From: Bradyrhizobium sp. ORS 278
GTDB taxonomy: Bacteria; Pseudomonadota; Alphaproteobacteria; Rhizobiales; Xanthobacteraceae
Direction: 5' to 3'
Assembly: GCF_000026145.1 (NCBI RefSeq)
Contig: NC_009445.1
Coordinates: 2,542,001-2,606,000, forward strand
Length of the DNA stretch: 64,000 bases
Positions 25,826-34,736 of the stretch are shown piece by piece. The position numbers and the translations under genes were made by a program. The number at the start of each line of letters is the position of its first letter. Position 1 is the first letter of the stretch. Under the pieces are notes generated by a model. It saw only the letters and a list, made by a program, of their open reading frames with translations. It was not told the origin of the DNA and searched no databases.

Positions 25826-27089
25826 CGGTCAGCGCCTTGAACCAGGCTGTTGCCGCGTTCGCCTCGGCCGCGCGGGCGGCCGGCGGGGCGTCGACCGGGC
25901 TTGCCTTGCCACCCTCCGCTTCGGCGAACAGATCTCCCTTGGGCTGATAGACGCCCGACAGCGAGAACGCGTAGTCCGGTGCGACGAGGCTGTAGCAGAT
26001 GCCGGTCAGCAGCGGCGGCGGCTCGATCCGCCGTGCGATCAGGTCCCGCGCGATCACGGCCGCGCAGGCCTTGCCTTGCGCCTGCGCTGCGCCGGCCGAT
26101 TTCGGAATGCCGCCGCCGAGGCAGGCGTCGCCGATGACATGGACGTCCGGCACGAGCTTGGAGGCGAAGGTCGCGGCGTCGATCGGGCACCAGCCGGTAC
26201 GGTCGATCGCGCCGGCGAGTGCGGCGATGCGGCCGGCCTTCTGTGGTGGGATGATGTTGGCGACATCAGGATTGTAGTTGCCGAATTCGGTGACGACGGT
26301 GCGCGTGCCGACGTCGACGCCGGTGACGCGGCCGCCTTGTGACAACGGAATGCGCTCGATCATGCCGGGGTAGAGCTGTTGCCACGCCTGCTCGAACAGC
26401 TTCTGCTGCGAGAAGCTGTCCTTGGCGTCGAGGATGAGAACCTTCGACTTCGGCTTGCGGGTCTTGAGGTAGTGCGCGATCAGGCTGGCACGCTCATACG
26501 GCGCGGGCGGGCAGCGCGAGGGATTGGCGGGGACCGAGATTGCCACCGTGCCGCCGTCCGGCATCGCCTCGATCTTCTGGCGCAACAGCACCGTCTGCTC
26601 GCCGGCCTTGTAGGCGTGCGGCATGATGGCAGACGCGGCCTCGTCATAGCCTTGCAGCGCGGTGAAATCGATGTCGATGCCCGGCGCGAGCACGAGGCGG
26701 TCATAGCTCAAGGTGGTGCCGTCCGCGAGCGTCACCTTGTGCGCTTGCGCATCGATTGCAGTGGCCGCCTGCAACATCACGCGAACGCCCTCGGCAGCGA
26801 TCTTGTCGTAGCCGAACTGCTGCTCCCCGAGGTCGCGCAGGCCGGCAATCACCTCGTTGCTTTGGGGACACGACGTGAAGATCTTGTTGGCCTCGACCAG
26901 CGTGACGTCGAGCTTCTCATCCGCCTTGCGCAGCGCGCGGGCGCAGCTGGCGCCGCCGAAGCCGCCGCCGATCACGACCACGCGCGCCGCCGTCTGCGCG
27001 CGCAGCACGGCAGGCGCGGCGATCAGGGCAGCACTTGCCGCGATCAGGCCGCCGACCTCTCTGCGCGTACGCTTGCGGGTAGATATCAT
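25809..27089 (-). CDS. fccB: Flavocytochrome c sulfide dehydrogenase flavoprotein (SoxF/FccB)
   Basis: A 426-residue FAD protein with a Tat-type leader (TRREVGGLIAASAAL) and the FAD site VVVIGGGFGGASCARAL (from about residue 37). Cysteines in FTSCPQSNE (74), SRCPPAPYER (193) and GWCPID (301) are candidates for the redox disulfide, and there is a C-terminal FCSD domain. The family oxidises sulfide and passes electrons to a cytochrome c subunit. No fccA/soxE cytochrome is adjacent, so SoxX or a soluble cytochrome may be the acceptor. It is the first gene of the operon ending in soxA. The ATG at 27089 was chosen for the leader; no clear ribosome site is seen. Confidence 0.87.
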   Translation of the reverse strand: MISTRKRTRREVGGLIAASAALIAAPAVLRAQTAARVVVIGGGFGGASCARALRKADEKLDVTLVEANKIFTSCPQSNEVIAGLRDLGEQQFGYDKIAAEGVRVMLQAATAIDAQAHKVTLADGTTLSYDRLVLAPGIDIDFTALQGYDEAASAIMPHAYKAGEQTVLLRQKIEAMPDGGTVAISVPANPSRCPPAPYERASLIAHYLKTRKPKSKVLILDAKDSFSQQKLFEQAWQQLYPGMIERIPLSQGGRVTGVDVGTRTVVTEFGNYNPDVANIIPPQKAGRIAALAGAIDRTGWCPIDAATFASKLVPDVHVIGDACLGGGIPKSAGAAQAQGKACAAVIARDLIARRIEPPPLLTGICYSLVAPDYAFSLSGVYQPKGDLFAEAEGGKASPVDAPPAARAAEANAATAWFKALTDDAFG

Positions 27090-27106
27090 TGCGTGAGAAT
27101 AGCACG

Positions 27107-27136
27107 GCGGCAGCCATTGGTCCCAATGGCTGCCGC
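27107..27136 (-). terminator. Perfect 14-bp hairpin ending the molybdenum hydroxylase operon
   Basis: GCGGCAGCCATTGG and CCAATGGCTGCCGC are separated by two bases and lie nine bases past the stop of the leftward hydroxylase gene. It separates that operon from the sox operon, whose first start codon is 18 bases further left. It could also lie in the sox leader and affect its expression. Confidence 0.75.
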
Positions 27137-27144
27137 TACGCTGA

Positions 27145-29328
27145 TCATGCGAAGGTGATGTTCTGGTCGCGCAGCGGCACCGAGCGGATGCGTTTGCCGG
27201 TCGCGGCGAAGAACGCATTCAGCACGGCAGGAGCAGCGACGCCGATCGTCGGTTCGCCGACGCCGCCCCAGAAGCCGCCGCTCGGAACCATGATCGCTTC
27301 CACCTTCGGCATCTCGGCGATGCGCATCGAGTTGTAGCTGTCGAAATTGGTCTGCTCGATGCGGCCATCCTTCACCGTGCAGCCGCCATAGAACAGCGCC
27401 GACAGGCCATAGACGAACGAGCCCGCGATCTGCCGCTCGACCTGCGCCGGGTTGACGACATAGCCCGGATCGGTCGACGCGACGATGCGGTGGACCTTGA
27501 TCTTGCTGCCGTCGATCACCGAGATCTCGGCCGCACCCGCGACATAGCTGCCATAGCCATGCAACTGAGCGAGGCCGCGATGCACGCCCTCCGGCGCCGG
27601 CGTGCCCCAGCCGATCTTCTCGGCCACGGCATTGAGGACCGCGAGATGCTTCGGATTCTTCGCCATCAGCTTGCGGCGGAACTCCAGCGGATCCTGGCCG
27701 ACGGCATTGGCGAGCTCATCCATGAAGCATTCGAGATAGATCGCGTTCTGGTTCACGTTGACGCCGCGCCAGAAGCCCGGATTGATGTGCGGGTTGCGCA
27801 TGGAGTGCTCGATCAGCAAATTCGGCACGGAATAGCCGATCGTCGCCTCGCCCGAGGGCGCAAGCCCCTGGAAGGTCGCGGGGTCCTTGCCGTTGACCAG
27901 CGCATCGGGGCGCAGGCTGAACAGGATCGACTGGCCGGAGATGCGCATGTGCAGCGCGGTCAGGTTGTTGTCGGCGTCGAAGCCGCCGGTCAGCTTGCAC
28001 TGCGTGATCGGGTGATAGCGGCCATGCGTCATGTCCTCCTCGCGCGACCACAACAGCTTGACCGGCGTACCCGGCATCGCCTTGGCGATCTGCACGGCCT
28101 GGCGGACGTAGTCGGTCTGGCCGCGCCGGCCGAAGCCGCCGCCGAGGATCAGCTTGTGCACCTCGCATTTGTCGGCCGGCAGCCCTGAGGCTTCCAGCAC
28201 AGCGGCGAATGCCGCCTCGCCATTCTGCGTGCCGCACCACACCTCGCAGCGCTCGGGCGTGTAGAGCGCGGTCGCGTTCATCGGCTCCATCGTGGCGTGG
28301 TTCTGATAGGGATAGTTGTAGACCGCCTCGACCTTCTTCACCGCGCCGGCCAGCGCGGCCTTGGCATCGCCGTTCTCATTGCCGACGAAAGCAGGACCGG
28401 AGTCCAAGCCTTCCGCGAGCCATTTGCCGATCGACTCCGAGGACACCTTCGCGTTGGGGCCTTCGTCCCACACGATCGGCAGCGCATCGAGCGCCGTCTT
28501 CGCGTGCCACCAGGTGTCGGCGACGACGGCCACCGCGGTGCCGTCGACCGCGACCACCTTCTTGACGCCCTTCATGCCGGCGATCTTGGCCTCGTCATAG
28601 CTCTTCAGCTTGCCGCCGGTGACCGGGCAGTCCTTGATCGCGGCGTTGAGCATGCCGGGCAGCTTGATGTCGGCGCCATAGATCATCGCGCCGGTGACCT
28701 TGTCGGCGGTGTCGAGGCGCTTCACGCCCTTGCCGATCAGGGTCCAGTCCTTCGGATCCTTCAGCTTGACGTCGGCCGGCGGCGAAAGCTTGGCGGCGGC
28801 TTCCGCGACCTTGCCGTAGGTCGTGGTCTTCCCCGACGCCTTGTGGGTGATGACGCTGTTTGCCGCCGTGCATTCCGCCACCGGCACCTTCCATTCGTCG
28901 GCGGCGGCCTGGATCAGCATCATGCGCGCGGCAGCGCCGCCCTTGCGGACGTAGTCCTGCGACGAGCGGATGCCGCGGCTGCCGCCGGTGGAGAAATCGC
29001 CCCACACCCGCTTGCGCGCCACGTTCTGGCCCGGCGTCGGATATTCGGTAGTGACCTTACTCCAGTCGCAGGCGAGTTCTTCCGCGACGAGCTGGGCGAG
29101 ACCGGTCAGCGAGCCCTGGCCCATCTCGGAGCGGGCGATGCGGATCACCACGGTGTCATCTGGGCGGATCACCACCCAGGCGTTGACCTCCGGAGAGCCG
29201 TCGGCCGCGCGGACCACCTGAGGTCCGCCAAAGGGAATGTCGAGCCCGAGCGCGAGGCCGCCGCCGAGCGCGGCGGTGCCGATGACGAAGGAGCGGCGGT
29301 TGAGGCGCGGCGTCACGTGCTGATTCAT
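27145..29328 (-). CDS. Molybdenum hydroxylase large subunit (isoquinoline 1-oxidoreductase-like)
   Basis: A 727-residue molybdopterin-cytosine-dinucleotide subunit of the xanthine-oxidase family, with a Tat leader (LNRRSFVIGTAALGGGLALG). Family stretches are RSEMGQGSLTGLAQLVAEEL, NHATMEPMNATA, ILGGGFGRRGQTDYV and the late GGFWGGVGEPTIGVAAPA with the expected catalytic Glu. It matches the two-subunit IorAB/aldehyde-dehydrogenase type and should hydroxylate an N-heterocycle or aldehyde in the periplasm. AAGGAGG fixes the start. The small subunit gene is 11 bases upstream. No cytochrome subunit is seen, so its electron acceptor is unknown. Confidence 0.85.
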   Translation of the reverse strand: MNQHVTPRLNRRSFVIGTAALGGGLALGLDIPFGGPQVVRAADGSPEVNAWVVIRPDDTVVIRIARSEMGQGSLTGLAQLVAEELACDWSKVTTEYPTPGQNVARKRVWGDFSTGGSRGIRSSQDYVRKGGAAARMMLIQAAADEWKVPVAECTAANSVITHKASGKTTTYGKVAEAAAKLSPPADVKLKDPKDWTLIGKGVKRLDTADKVTGAMIYGADIKLPGMLNAAIKDCPVTGGKLKSYDEAKIAGMKGVKKVVAVDGTAVAVVADTWWHAKTALDALPIVWDEGPNAKVSSESIGKWLAEGLDSGPAFVGNENGDAKAALAGAVKKVEAVYNYPYQNHATMEPMNATALYTPERCEVWCGTQNGEAAFAAVLEASGLPADKCEVHKLILGGGFGRRGQTDYVRQAVQIAKAMPGTPVKLLWSREEDMTHGRYHPITQCKLTGGFDADNNLTALHMRISGQSILFSLRPDALVNGKDPATFQGLAPSGEATIGYSVPNLLIEHSMRNPHINPGFWRGVNVNQNAIYLECFMDELANAVGQDPLEFRRKLMAKNPKHLAVLNAVAEKIGWGTPAPEGVHRGLAQLHGYGSYVAGAAEISVIDGSKIKVHRIVASTDPGYVVNPAQVERQIAGSFVYGLSALFYGGCTVKDGRIEQTNFDSYNSMRIAEMPKVEAIMVPSGGFWGGVGEPTIGVAAPAVLNAFFAATGKRIRSVPLRDQNITFA

Positions 29329-29339
29329 GCCGGCCTCCT

Positions 29340-29789
29340 TCAGGCGTTCGCGGCGGCGTGGATCGCCTCGCGCACCTGCGCGAAGGTTCCACAGCGGCAG
29401 ATGTTGGTGATGGCGTCGTTGATGTCCTGGTCGCTCGGCTTCGGATTGTCCTTGAGCAGCGCGGCGACGGCCATGATCATCCCGCTCTGGCAGTAGCCGC
29501 ATTGCGGAACGTCGTTCTCGAGCCAGGCCTGCTGCACCTTGTGCAGGCCGTTGTCGCCCGCCAGGCCTTCGATCGTGGTGATGTGCTTGCCGACGGCTTC
29601 CGAGACGGTGACCCCGCAGGAGCGCACGGCGGTGCCGTCCAGATGCACGGTGCAGGCCCCGCATTGTGCGATGCCGCAGCCATATTTGGTGCCGGTCAAT
29701 CCGGCGTTCTCGCGGATCGCCCACAGCAGCGGCGTGTCCGGCTCGACGTCGAGCGAATAGGATTTTCCATTAATCGTCAGGTTTGCCAT
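29340..29789 (-). CDS. Molybdenum hydroxylase 2Fe-2S subunit
   Basis: A 149-residue protein with a plant-type ferredoxin domain ([15 protein letters not shown] and a further Cys) and a second all-helical cluster domain ([15 protein letters not shown]). It carries electrons from the molybdenum centre. It has no leader and would be exported together with the Tat-targeted large subunit. It is the first gene of a two-gene operon, with a 20-bp palindrome 15 bases before its start. Confidence 0.92.
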   Translation of the reverse strand: MANLTINGKSYSLDVEPDTPLLWAIRENAGLTGTKYGCGIAQCGACTVHLDGTAVRSCGVTVSEAVGKHITTIEGLAGDNGLHKVQQAWLENDVPQCGYCQSGMIMAVAALLKDNPKPSDQDINDAITNICRCGTFAQVREAIHAAANA

Positions 29790-29803
29790 CGCAGATCCCT
29801 TTC

Positions 29804-29823
29804 GTTCAACTCGCCAGTTGAAC
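29804..29823. promoter_or_regulatory. Perfect 20-bp palindrome before the hydroxylase operon
   Basis: GTTCAACT-CGCC-AGTTGAAC has 8-bp perfect arms. It sits 15 bases upstream of the small-subunit start, where a repressor would block transcription or initiation. The size fits a TetR- or MarR-type dimer. No regulator gene adjoins. Confidence 0.6.
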
Positions 29824-29926
29824 TGAGGGCCGCACTGTGGCGCGAACGTTGGAATCCTTCAAATCAAGAATATGCGTTTGCGGCGCGGAAGATTTGTGAA
29901 GCGGCGGGGTTATTTGTCGTTCGGCT

Positions 29927-31327
29927 TCACTGGGCCCGCGGTGGCGCCACGGCCAGTCGCAGGAAACTCATCACGCTGCCGAGCGCGGCGAAGCCTGCGC
30001 CGAGCGCCAGTGCCAGGGTTGCGCCCTCGCGTCCCGCCAGGCTGAAGCACAGCGCGGCCAGCGCCGCGCCTGTGGTCTGGCCCGTCAGCCGCGCGGTGGC
30101 GACGATGCCGCTGGCGCCGCCGCTGCGATGAGGCGGGGCGCTCGACATGATGGCCTTCATGTTCGGCGCCTGGAAGAAGCCGAAGCCGATGCCGCAGATC
30201 AGCATCCGCCAGACGATGTTGGGGATGCTCGGGTTCTCCGGCAGCATCGCCAGCAGCGCCATGCCGGTTCCGAGCATCACGAGCCCGATGCCGCCGAGCA
30301 GGCCGGCGGGAAAGCGGTCCGACAGCCGGCCGGCGATCGGCGCCATGATCGTCACCGCGAGCGGCCAGGGTGTCATGAAGAAGCCGGTCTCGACCTGCGA
30401 GCGCTGCAGAATGTCCTCGAAGTAGAACGGCAGCGAGACGAAGCCGAGGCCCTGGACGGAGAACGAACACACCGCGGTCGCCGCCGACAGCGCGAACACA
30501 CCGCGGCGGAACAGGTCGATCGGCAGCATCGGCGCCGGATGATCGGCCTGGCGTCGCGTCAGGATGATGCTGAGCACGAGCGCGCCGGCGAGCTCCGCCA
30601 CCACCATCGGGGCCGTCGCGCCATGCGCGGCGCTGCCGATGCCGGTGATGAAGAGGCCGAGGCAGAGCGCGGCGAGGCCGGCGCCGAGAAAGTCGAAACC
30701 GTGGTCGGCGCGCGGCGTGCGCGGCAGCATCTTCAGGCCGATGGCGATCGCGATCACGCCGAACGGCAAATTGATCGCGAACAGCCATGGCCAGGAGCCG
30801 AGCGAGAGGATGGCCGAGGCGATCGTCGGTCCGAAGGTGAAGGAAATGCCGACCACCAGCGCGTTGTGGCCGAGGCCTCGTCCCAGCATCTTTCCCGGAT
30901 AGACGTAGCGCACCAGCGCGGTGTTGACGCTCATGATGCCGCTGGCGCCGAGCCCCTGCAACGCACGGGCGACCACCAGGGACGGCAGCGACCACGCCAG
31001 CGCACAGCCGACCGAGGCCAGCGTGAACAGCAGGAGGCCGCCGAGATAGATGCGCTGGTGGCCGACGATCTCGCCAAGCGCGCCGAGCGGCAGCAAGGTC
31101 GCGACGAGGGCGATCTGATAGATGTTGACCACCCACACCACCTCGGCCGGCGAGACATGGAGATCGGCCGAGATCGCCGGCAGCGCGATGTTGGCGATGG
31201 CGACGTCGAGCGATGCCATCGACAGCGCCGTGAAGATCGCCGCGATCGCCCAGGGCCGCTGGCTGGCGGGCAGGCCGTCAGTCGAGCCGTCAACGGCAGG
31301 CTTGGTCGCGTGGAGGCGGTTGGACAT
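29927..31327 (-). CDS. MFS transporter, DHA2 (14-helix) drug-exporter type
   Basis: A 466-residue inner-membrane protein with the DHA2 layout: LDVAIANIALPAISADL in helix 1 (motif D1-like), the ARALQGLGASGIMSVNTALV helix 4 segment, GRGLGHNALVVGISFTFGPT (motif C-like) and later helices to residue 460. It probably exports a toxic small molecule by proton antiport. The ATG at 31327 was preferred to the ORF start at 31381 because helix 1 follows at the usual distance. It stands apart from the hydroxylase operon by 137 bases. Confidence 0.85.
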   Translation of the reverse strand: MSNRLHATKPAVDGSTDGLPASQRPWAIAAIFTALSMASLDVAIANIALPAISADLHVSPAEVVWVVNIYQIALVATLLPLGALGEIVGHQRIYLGGLLLFTLASVGCALAWSLPSLVVARALQGLGASGIMSVNTALVRYVYPGKMLGRGLGHNALVVGISFTFGPTIASAILSLGSWPWLFAINLPFGVIAIAIGLKMLPRTPRADHGFDFLGAGLAALCLGLFITGIGSAAHGATAPMVVAELAGALVLSIILTRRQADHPAPMLPIDLFRRGVFALSAATAVCSFSVQGLGFVSLPFYFEDILQRSQVETGFFMTPWPLAVTIMAPIAGRLSDRFPAGLLGGIGLVMLGTGMALLAMLPENPSIPNIVWRMLICGIGFGFFQAPNMKAIMSSAPPHRSGGASGIVATARLTGQTTGAALAALCFSLAGREGATLALALGAGFAALGSVMSFLRLAVAPPRAQ

Positions 31328-31480
31328 GGGGACCTTGGGAGACCATCGGTTCGCGGGGCGCGTGCGGACCAGCATGTACACGGGAGCGGGCGGCCGCCCC
31401 AGCCGTCACGCACGCATGGGCTTATGCGCGAGGCTGCGAGGCGAGAAGGCCGATACGGGAGGAGATATCCCGTCTCGCTC

Positions 31481-31553
31481 CGTCATTCCGGGGGCGTTCG
31501 CGCGCAAAACGGCGCAGCCGTTTTGAAGCAGCGCGAATGGGCCCGGAATGACG
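31481..31553. repeat. REP-like palindrome, CGTCATTCCGGG arms
   Basis: CGTCATTCCGGG (31481-31492) and CCCGGAATGACG (31542-31553) form the outer stem. Inside, AAAACGGC (31506-31513) pairs with GCCGTTTT (31517-31524). The layout is that of a typical rhizobial intergenic REP element. Confidence 0.8.
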
Positions 31554-31619
31554 ACCGACAGAAGTGGGTGACGAGATGCCCACCAGCGGCGTGCCCCACA
31601 CCCTGTCTTGCGGGTATGG

Positions 31620-31651
31620 GTTCCGGGCTCGCGCTGCGCGCGCCCCGGAAC
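31620..31651. repeat. Short GC-rich palindrome
   Basis: GTTCCGGG and CCCGGAAC flank CGCGC/GCGCG. It may be a partial copy of the previous element class. Confidence 0.6.
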
Positions 31652-31838
31652 GGCGCTAGGAGAGAACGCGCGTCCTCCCTGTCTTTCCGAACGCCTGGCG
31701 CATCTGCCGCTCACCGCGGCGCACCATCGGTGGCGGACCTCCGGGCGACGGCGCAGTGCTGACGAGGCAACCTATTTCGTTTACGCTTCCATGCAGACCG
31801 GCAAGGCGCGACAGACCAGGGAGTGGAATAGAACATCG

Positions 31839-32282
31839 ATGAGCACAGTCAGAAGCGCTCTGGCCCAGAAGAGTGGCGGCCTGATCCAGGTTCGGTCCGG
31901 CGACATGGTCGTCGAAGCCTTGCAAAAGATGCGTGACAACCGCGTCCGGTCGGTGCTGGTCATGGACGACGACGTGCTGGTCGGCATCGTGACCCAGGGC
32001 GACTGCGCTATCAAGGTGCTGCTGCCGGGGCTCGATGCGAAGCAGACGCCGGTCGCCCAGGTGATGACGGCCAACCCGGTGACGGTCAGGCCGGACCATC
32101 CGCTGGACGGCTGCATGGCCATGATGGCCCAGCGCGGCTTCCGCCACCTGCCCGTGATCGACGCGGGCAAGGTTGTGGGCGTGATCTCGATCGGCGACGT
32201 CGTCAAGAACATCATCCGCGACCTGGAGCACAATGTGGACGACCTGATGGGTTACATCCTGAAGGACGGCCCGGGGGGGTGA
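31839..32282 (+). CDS. CBS-domain pair protein
   Basis: A 147-residue soluble protein that is almost only two CBS domains (about residues 15-65 and 75-130; RVRSVLVMDDDVLVGIVTQG and GFRHLPVIDAGKVVGVISIG). Such stand-alone pairs bind adenosine nucleotides and adjust a partner protein. No partner is adjacent; a cupin gene converges on it. The ATG at 31839 gives the normal length for the family. A start at 31791 would add a basic stretch without family character. Confidence 0.85.
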   Translation: MSTVRSALAQKSGGLIQVRSGDMVVEALQKMRDNRVRSVLVMDDDVLVGIVTQGDCAIKVLLPGLDAKQTPVAQVMTANPVTVRPDHPLDGCMAMMAQRGFRHLPVIDAGKVVGVISIGDVVKNIIRDLEHNVDDLMGYILKDGPGG

Positions 32283-32361
32283 CAGAGGAGGGTGGTGCAA
32301 TCCGCAGCATGTCTGCTCGTGACCCGAACGAGACAATTCGGGAGCCGACAGAATTGCATGC

Positions 32362-32841
32362 TCAGGCCGTGGGCTTGGAAAGCGCCTTGCTTTCGAGTGC
32401 CGATAGCTGATCCGTATCATAGCGAGCCCGCAACTCCGCGATCGTCGCTGCATCGGCCCCGCCCCGCGCCACTGTCTCGGAGAGCTCCTCAAAATAGCGC
32501 TCGTGTCCGGGCGGCGACACGGTCATGAGCACGCGGGCGATTGCGTCGGACGCGTTGGCGATATTGTGCGGCACGCCCGGCGGTAAGAAGAGATAGGTGC
32601 CAGGGGTCGCTCGCACGCGTTTGTCGCCGACCTGCCAGTCGCACTCGCCCTCCAGCACGTAAAAAGTTTCTTCCTGCACCCGGTGAACATGCAGGCCGGT
32701 AGAGAAGCCGGGCGGGATTGTCCACTCGAACATCGACGTGTGCCGGGTATCTTTGCCGGTGACCAGAAATCCCATGGGCTGGCCGGCGAGTTTGACGAAT
32801 TTGCCTTCGCCGGGGCTTCGGATGATCGGCTGTCGGTTCAT
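32362..32841 (-). CDS. Cupin-domain protein
   Basis: A 159-residue single-cupin protein. The metal site is visible as STGLHVHRVQEETFYVLEGE (two His and Glu of cupin motif 1), with GTYLFLPPGVPHNIANAS as motif 2. Role unknown: a small dioxygenase, isomerase or sensor. GGAGAGCC precedes the ATG at 32841. It is divergent from the winged-helix/TPR regulator across 97 bases, so it is the likeliest target of that regulator. Confidence 0.85.
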   Translation of the reverse strand: MNRQPIIRSPGEGKFVKLAGQPMGFLVTGKDTRHTSMFEWTIPPGFSTGLHVHRVQEETFYVLEGECDWQVGDKRVRATPGTYLFLPPGVPHNIANASDAIARVLMTVSPPGHERYFEELSETVARGGADAATIAELRARYDTDQLSALESKALSKPTA

Positions 32842-32938
32842 GATGGCTCTCCAATGGGTGTTCAGGGAGCTTGAATCTGCCGGTAGATCATCCCAAGGTC
32901 GTGAAGCATCTCCGAAATTGTTACAAAATGTCGCCAAA

Positions 32939-34486
32939 ATGATCGACCGACGCGCGCCAGCAGCCTACAGATTTGGCTCATTTTCCCTCGATGCCGAGAC
33001 CGGCGCGCTGCTTCGCGACGGTGCACCTAGTTTGCTTGGCCAGCGCGGCACGGCGCTGCTGCGCCTGCTGCTGGAGCGAGCCGCAGTTCCGGTGAGCAAG
33101 GACGCGTTGATCGAAGCCGCGTGGCCGGGGCTCGCCGTCGACGATAGCAATCTCACCGTGCAGATTGCAGCGCTTCGCCGCGCACTCGAGCCAGGCGGCG
33201 CATGCTGGATCGAGACCCTTCCACGACGCGGCTATCGCTATATTGGCCCACCGGTGACGCGCGTCGAAGCGAACGCCGAGGCCTCTCGACCGGCCGCGCT
33301 TCCTAGACCCGAAAAGCCTTCGATTGCCGTGCTGCCGTTCGAGCAATCCGGCGAGGCCGGCTGGTTCGCCGACAGCATCGTCGACGACATCATCACCGGA
33401 ATGTCGCGCATCAGGTGGCTGTTCGTGATCGCGCGCAACTCGAGTTTCGTTTGGCGCGGTCGCATCGCTGACGTGAAGCAAGTCGGCCATGATCTCGGGG
33501 TACGTTATGTCTTGCAGGGTAGCGTGCGCCGCGCCGATGATCGCGTCCGCATCAACGCGCAGCTCGCGGACGCCACAAGTGGTGCACAGATTTGGGCCGA
33601 ACGCTACGACCGCACCGTGGGCGACCTGTTCGCCCTGCAGGACGAGATCGCGCTCGCTGTCGTCGCCGCCATCGAGCCGAGCCTGCGGCGCGCCGAACTT
33701 GACCGTATCCTCCGCAAACGGCCCGACAGTCTGGATGCCTACGAGCTTGTTCTGCGCGCGCAACCCGATGTTGATTCCGGCATGCCCGATCGCGCTCATG
33801 TCGCTCTGACGCAGTTGTCGCGCGCGCTTGCTCTCGAACCCACCTATGGCCTCGCTCACGGACTGGCCGCGATGAGTCATCACAACCGCTTTTTGCGCGC
33901 CGGGCTGAACGAAGACGACCGCATCGCATCGGTGCGGCATGCGCGCCTTGCAATCGAGCATGGCCGCGACGATGCGCTGGCGCTTACCTTTGCCGGGTTC
34001 TCGCTTGGCATGGACGCGCATGATCGCCAGGCCGCCTTTGCGGCCTTCGAAGCCGCACTTGCCTTAAGTCCATCGACCGCGCTTGCCTGGATCCTCGGTA
34101 GCGTCGTAGCCGGATGGGCGGGCGACGCTGAGCGTGCGATTGAGTGGAGCGAGCGCGGCATGCGCTTGAGTCCGTTCGATCCCTGGGCATTCGCGGCTTA
34201 CGACGCCCAGGCGCTCGGTCATTTCAACCGCGGTAGTTACGCCGAGGCGGCCAGCGCCGCCTACAAGGCCAACCTCGCCAATCCCGGTCATAGCATCACC
34301 TGGGTGCAACTCGCCGCTTCGCTTTCCGCGCTCGGACGTATGGAAGAGGCGAGGGCCGCGGCAGCTTGCGTGCTGGAATTGCAGCCTGGCTTTCGCATCA
34401 GCGGACAATTCGCCGGCGTAGATTGCGCGCCTGAATTGGCATCGAAACTAGGCAAGTCCCTTCGCGCATCTGGATTGCCCGAATGA
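32939..34486 (+). CDS. Winged-helix transcriptional regulator with TPR repeats
   Basis: A 515-residue protein in three parts: an OmpR/CadC-type winged helix (residues about 10-105, LRRALEPGGACWIETLPRRGYRYIG), a TolB/adenylate-cyclase-associated alpha/beta domain beginning KPSIAVLPFEQSGEAGWFAD, and helical TPR repeats to the end. No membrane helix is seen, unlike CadC. This class is common in rhizobia and poorly studied. It presumably controls the divergent cupin gene. ATG at 32939 is directly before the DNA-binding domain; there is no clear ribosome site. Confidence 0.8.
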   Translation: MIDRRAPAAYRFGSFSLDAETGALLRDGAPSLLGQRGTALLRLLLERAAVPVSKDALIEAAWPGLAVDDSNLTVQIAALRRALEPGGACWIETLPRRGYRYIGPPVTRVEANAEASRPAALPRPEKPSIAVLPFEQSGEAGWFADSIVDDIITGMSRIRWLFVIARNSSFVWRGRIADVKQVGHDLGVRYVLQGSVRRADDRVRINAQLADATSGAQIWAERYDRTVGDLFALQDEIALAVVAAIEPSLRRAELDRILRKRPDSLDAYELVLRAQPDVDSGMPDRAHVALTQLSRALALEPTYGLAHGLAAMSHHNRFLRAGLNEDDRIASVRHARLAIEHGRDDALALTFAGFSLGMDAHDRQAAFAAFEAALALSPSTALAWILGSVVAGWAGDAERAIEWSERGMRLSPFDPWAFAAYDAQALGHFNRGSYAEAASAAYKANLANPGHSITWVQLAASLSALGRMEEARAAAACVLELQPGFRISGQFAGVDCAPELASKLGKSLRASGLPE

Positions 34487-34521
34487 TCCGTCGACGCGCA
34501 AACACATCGGTTATTGTGAAG

Positions 34522-34585
34522 GGTTTCGGATGCCGGCCGCATGATTGACGGTGCGGCACATTCGGGCGGCCGGCGTCCGAAAGCC
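34522..34585. terminator. Long hairpin between convergent genes
   Basis: GGTTTCGGATGCCGGCCGC (34522-34540) pairs with GCGGCCGGCGTCCGAAAGCC (34566-34585) with one wobble and one bulge. It lies 36 bases after the regulator stop and 150 bases past the stop of the opposing gene. A bidirectional terminator or REP element. Confidence 0.6.
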
Positions 34586-34736
34586 TCCAAAGGGGGAAAC
34601 CGCGGGTAAGGGAACGCAGAAGGGAGCGGCAATATCGGGCCGCCCGCAACGTCCGCTTTCCGGGTTTAACCGGAAGTATGCCGTCAGACTTCTGGATGGC
34701 CGCTTTCGGCCCAAGCGGAATGAGCTGCCGCTTGGC

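Larger units (their letters stand above)
31328..31838. other. Divergent intergenic stretch with two REP-like palindromes
   Basis: This 511-base region lies between the MFS gene and the CBS gene. It holds palindromes at 31481-31553 and 31620-31651 and must carry the two promoters. I see no gene in it. Confidence 0.6.
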
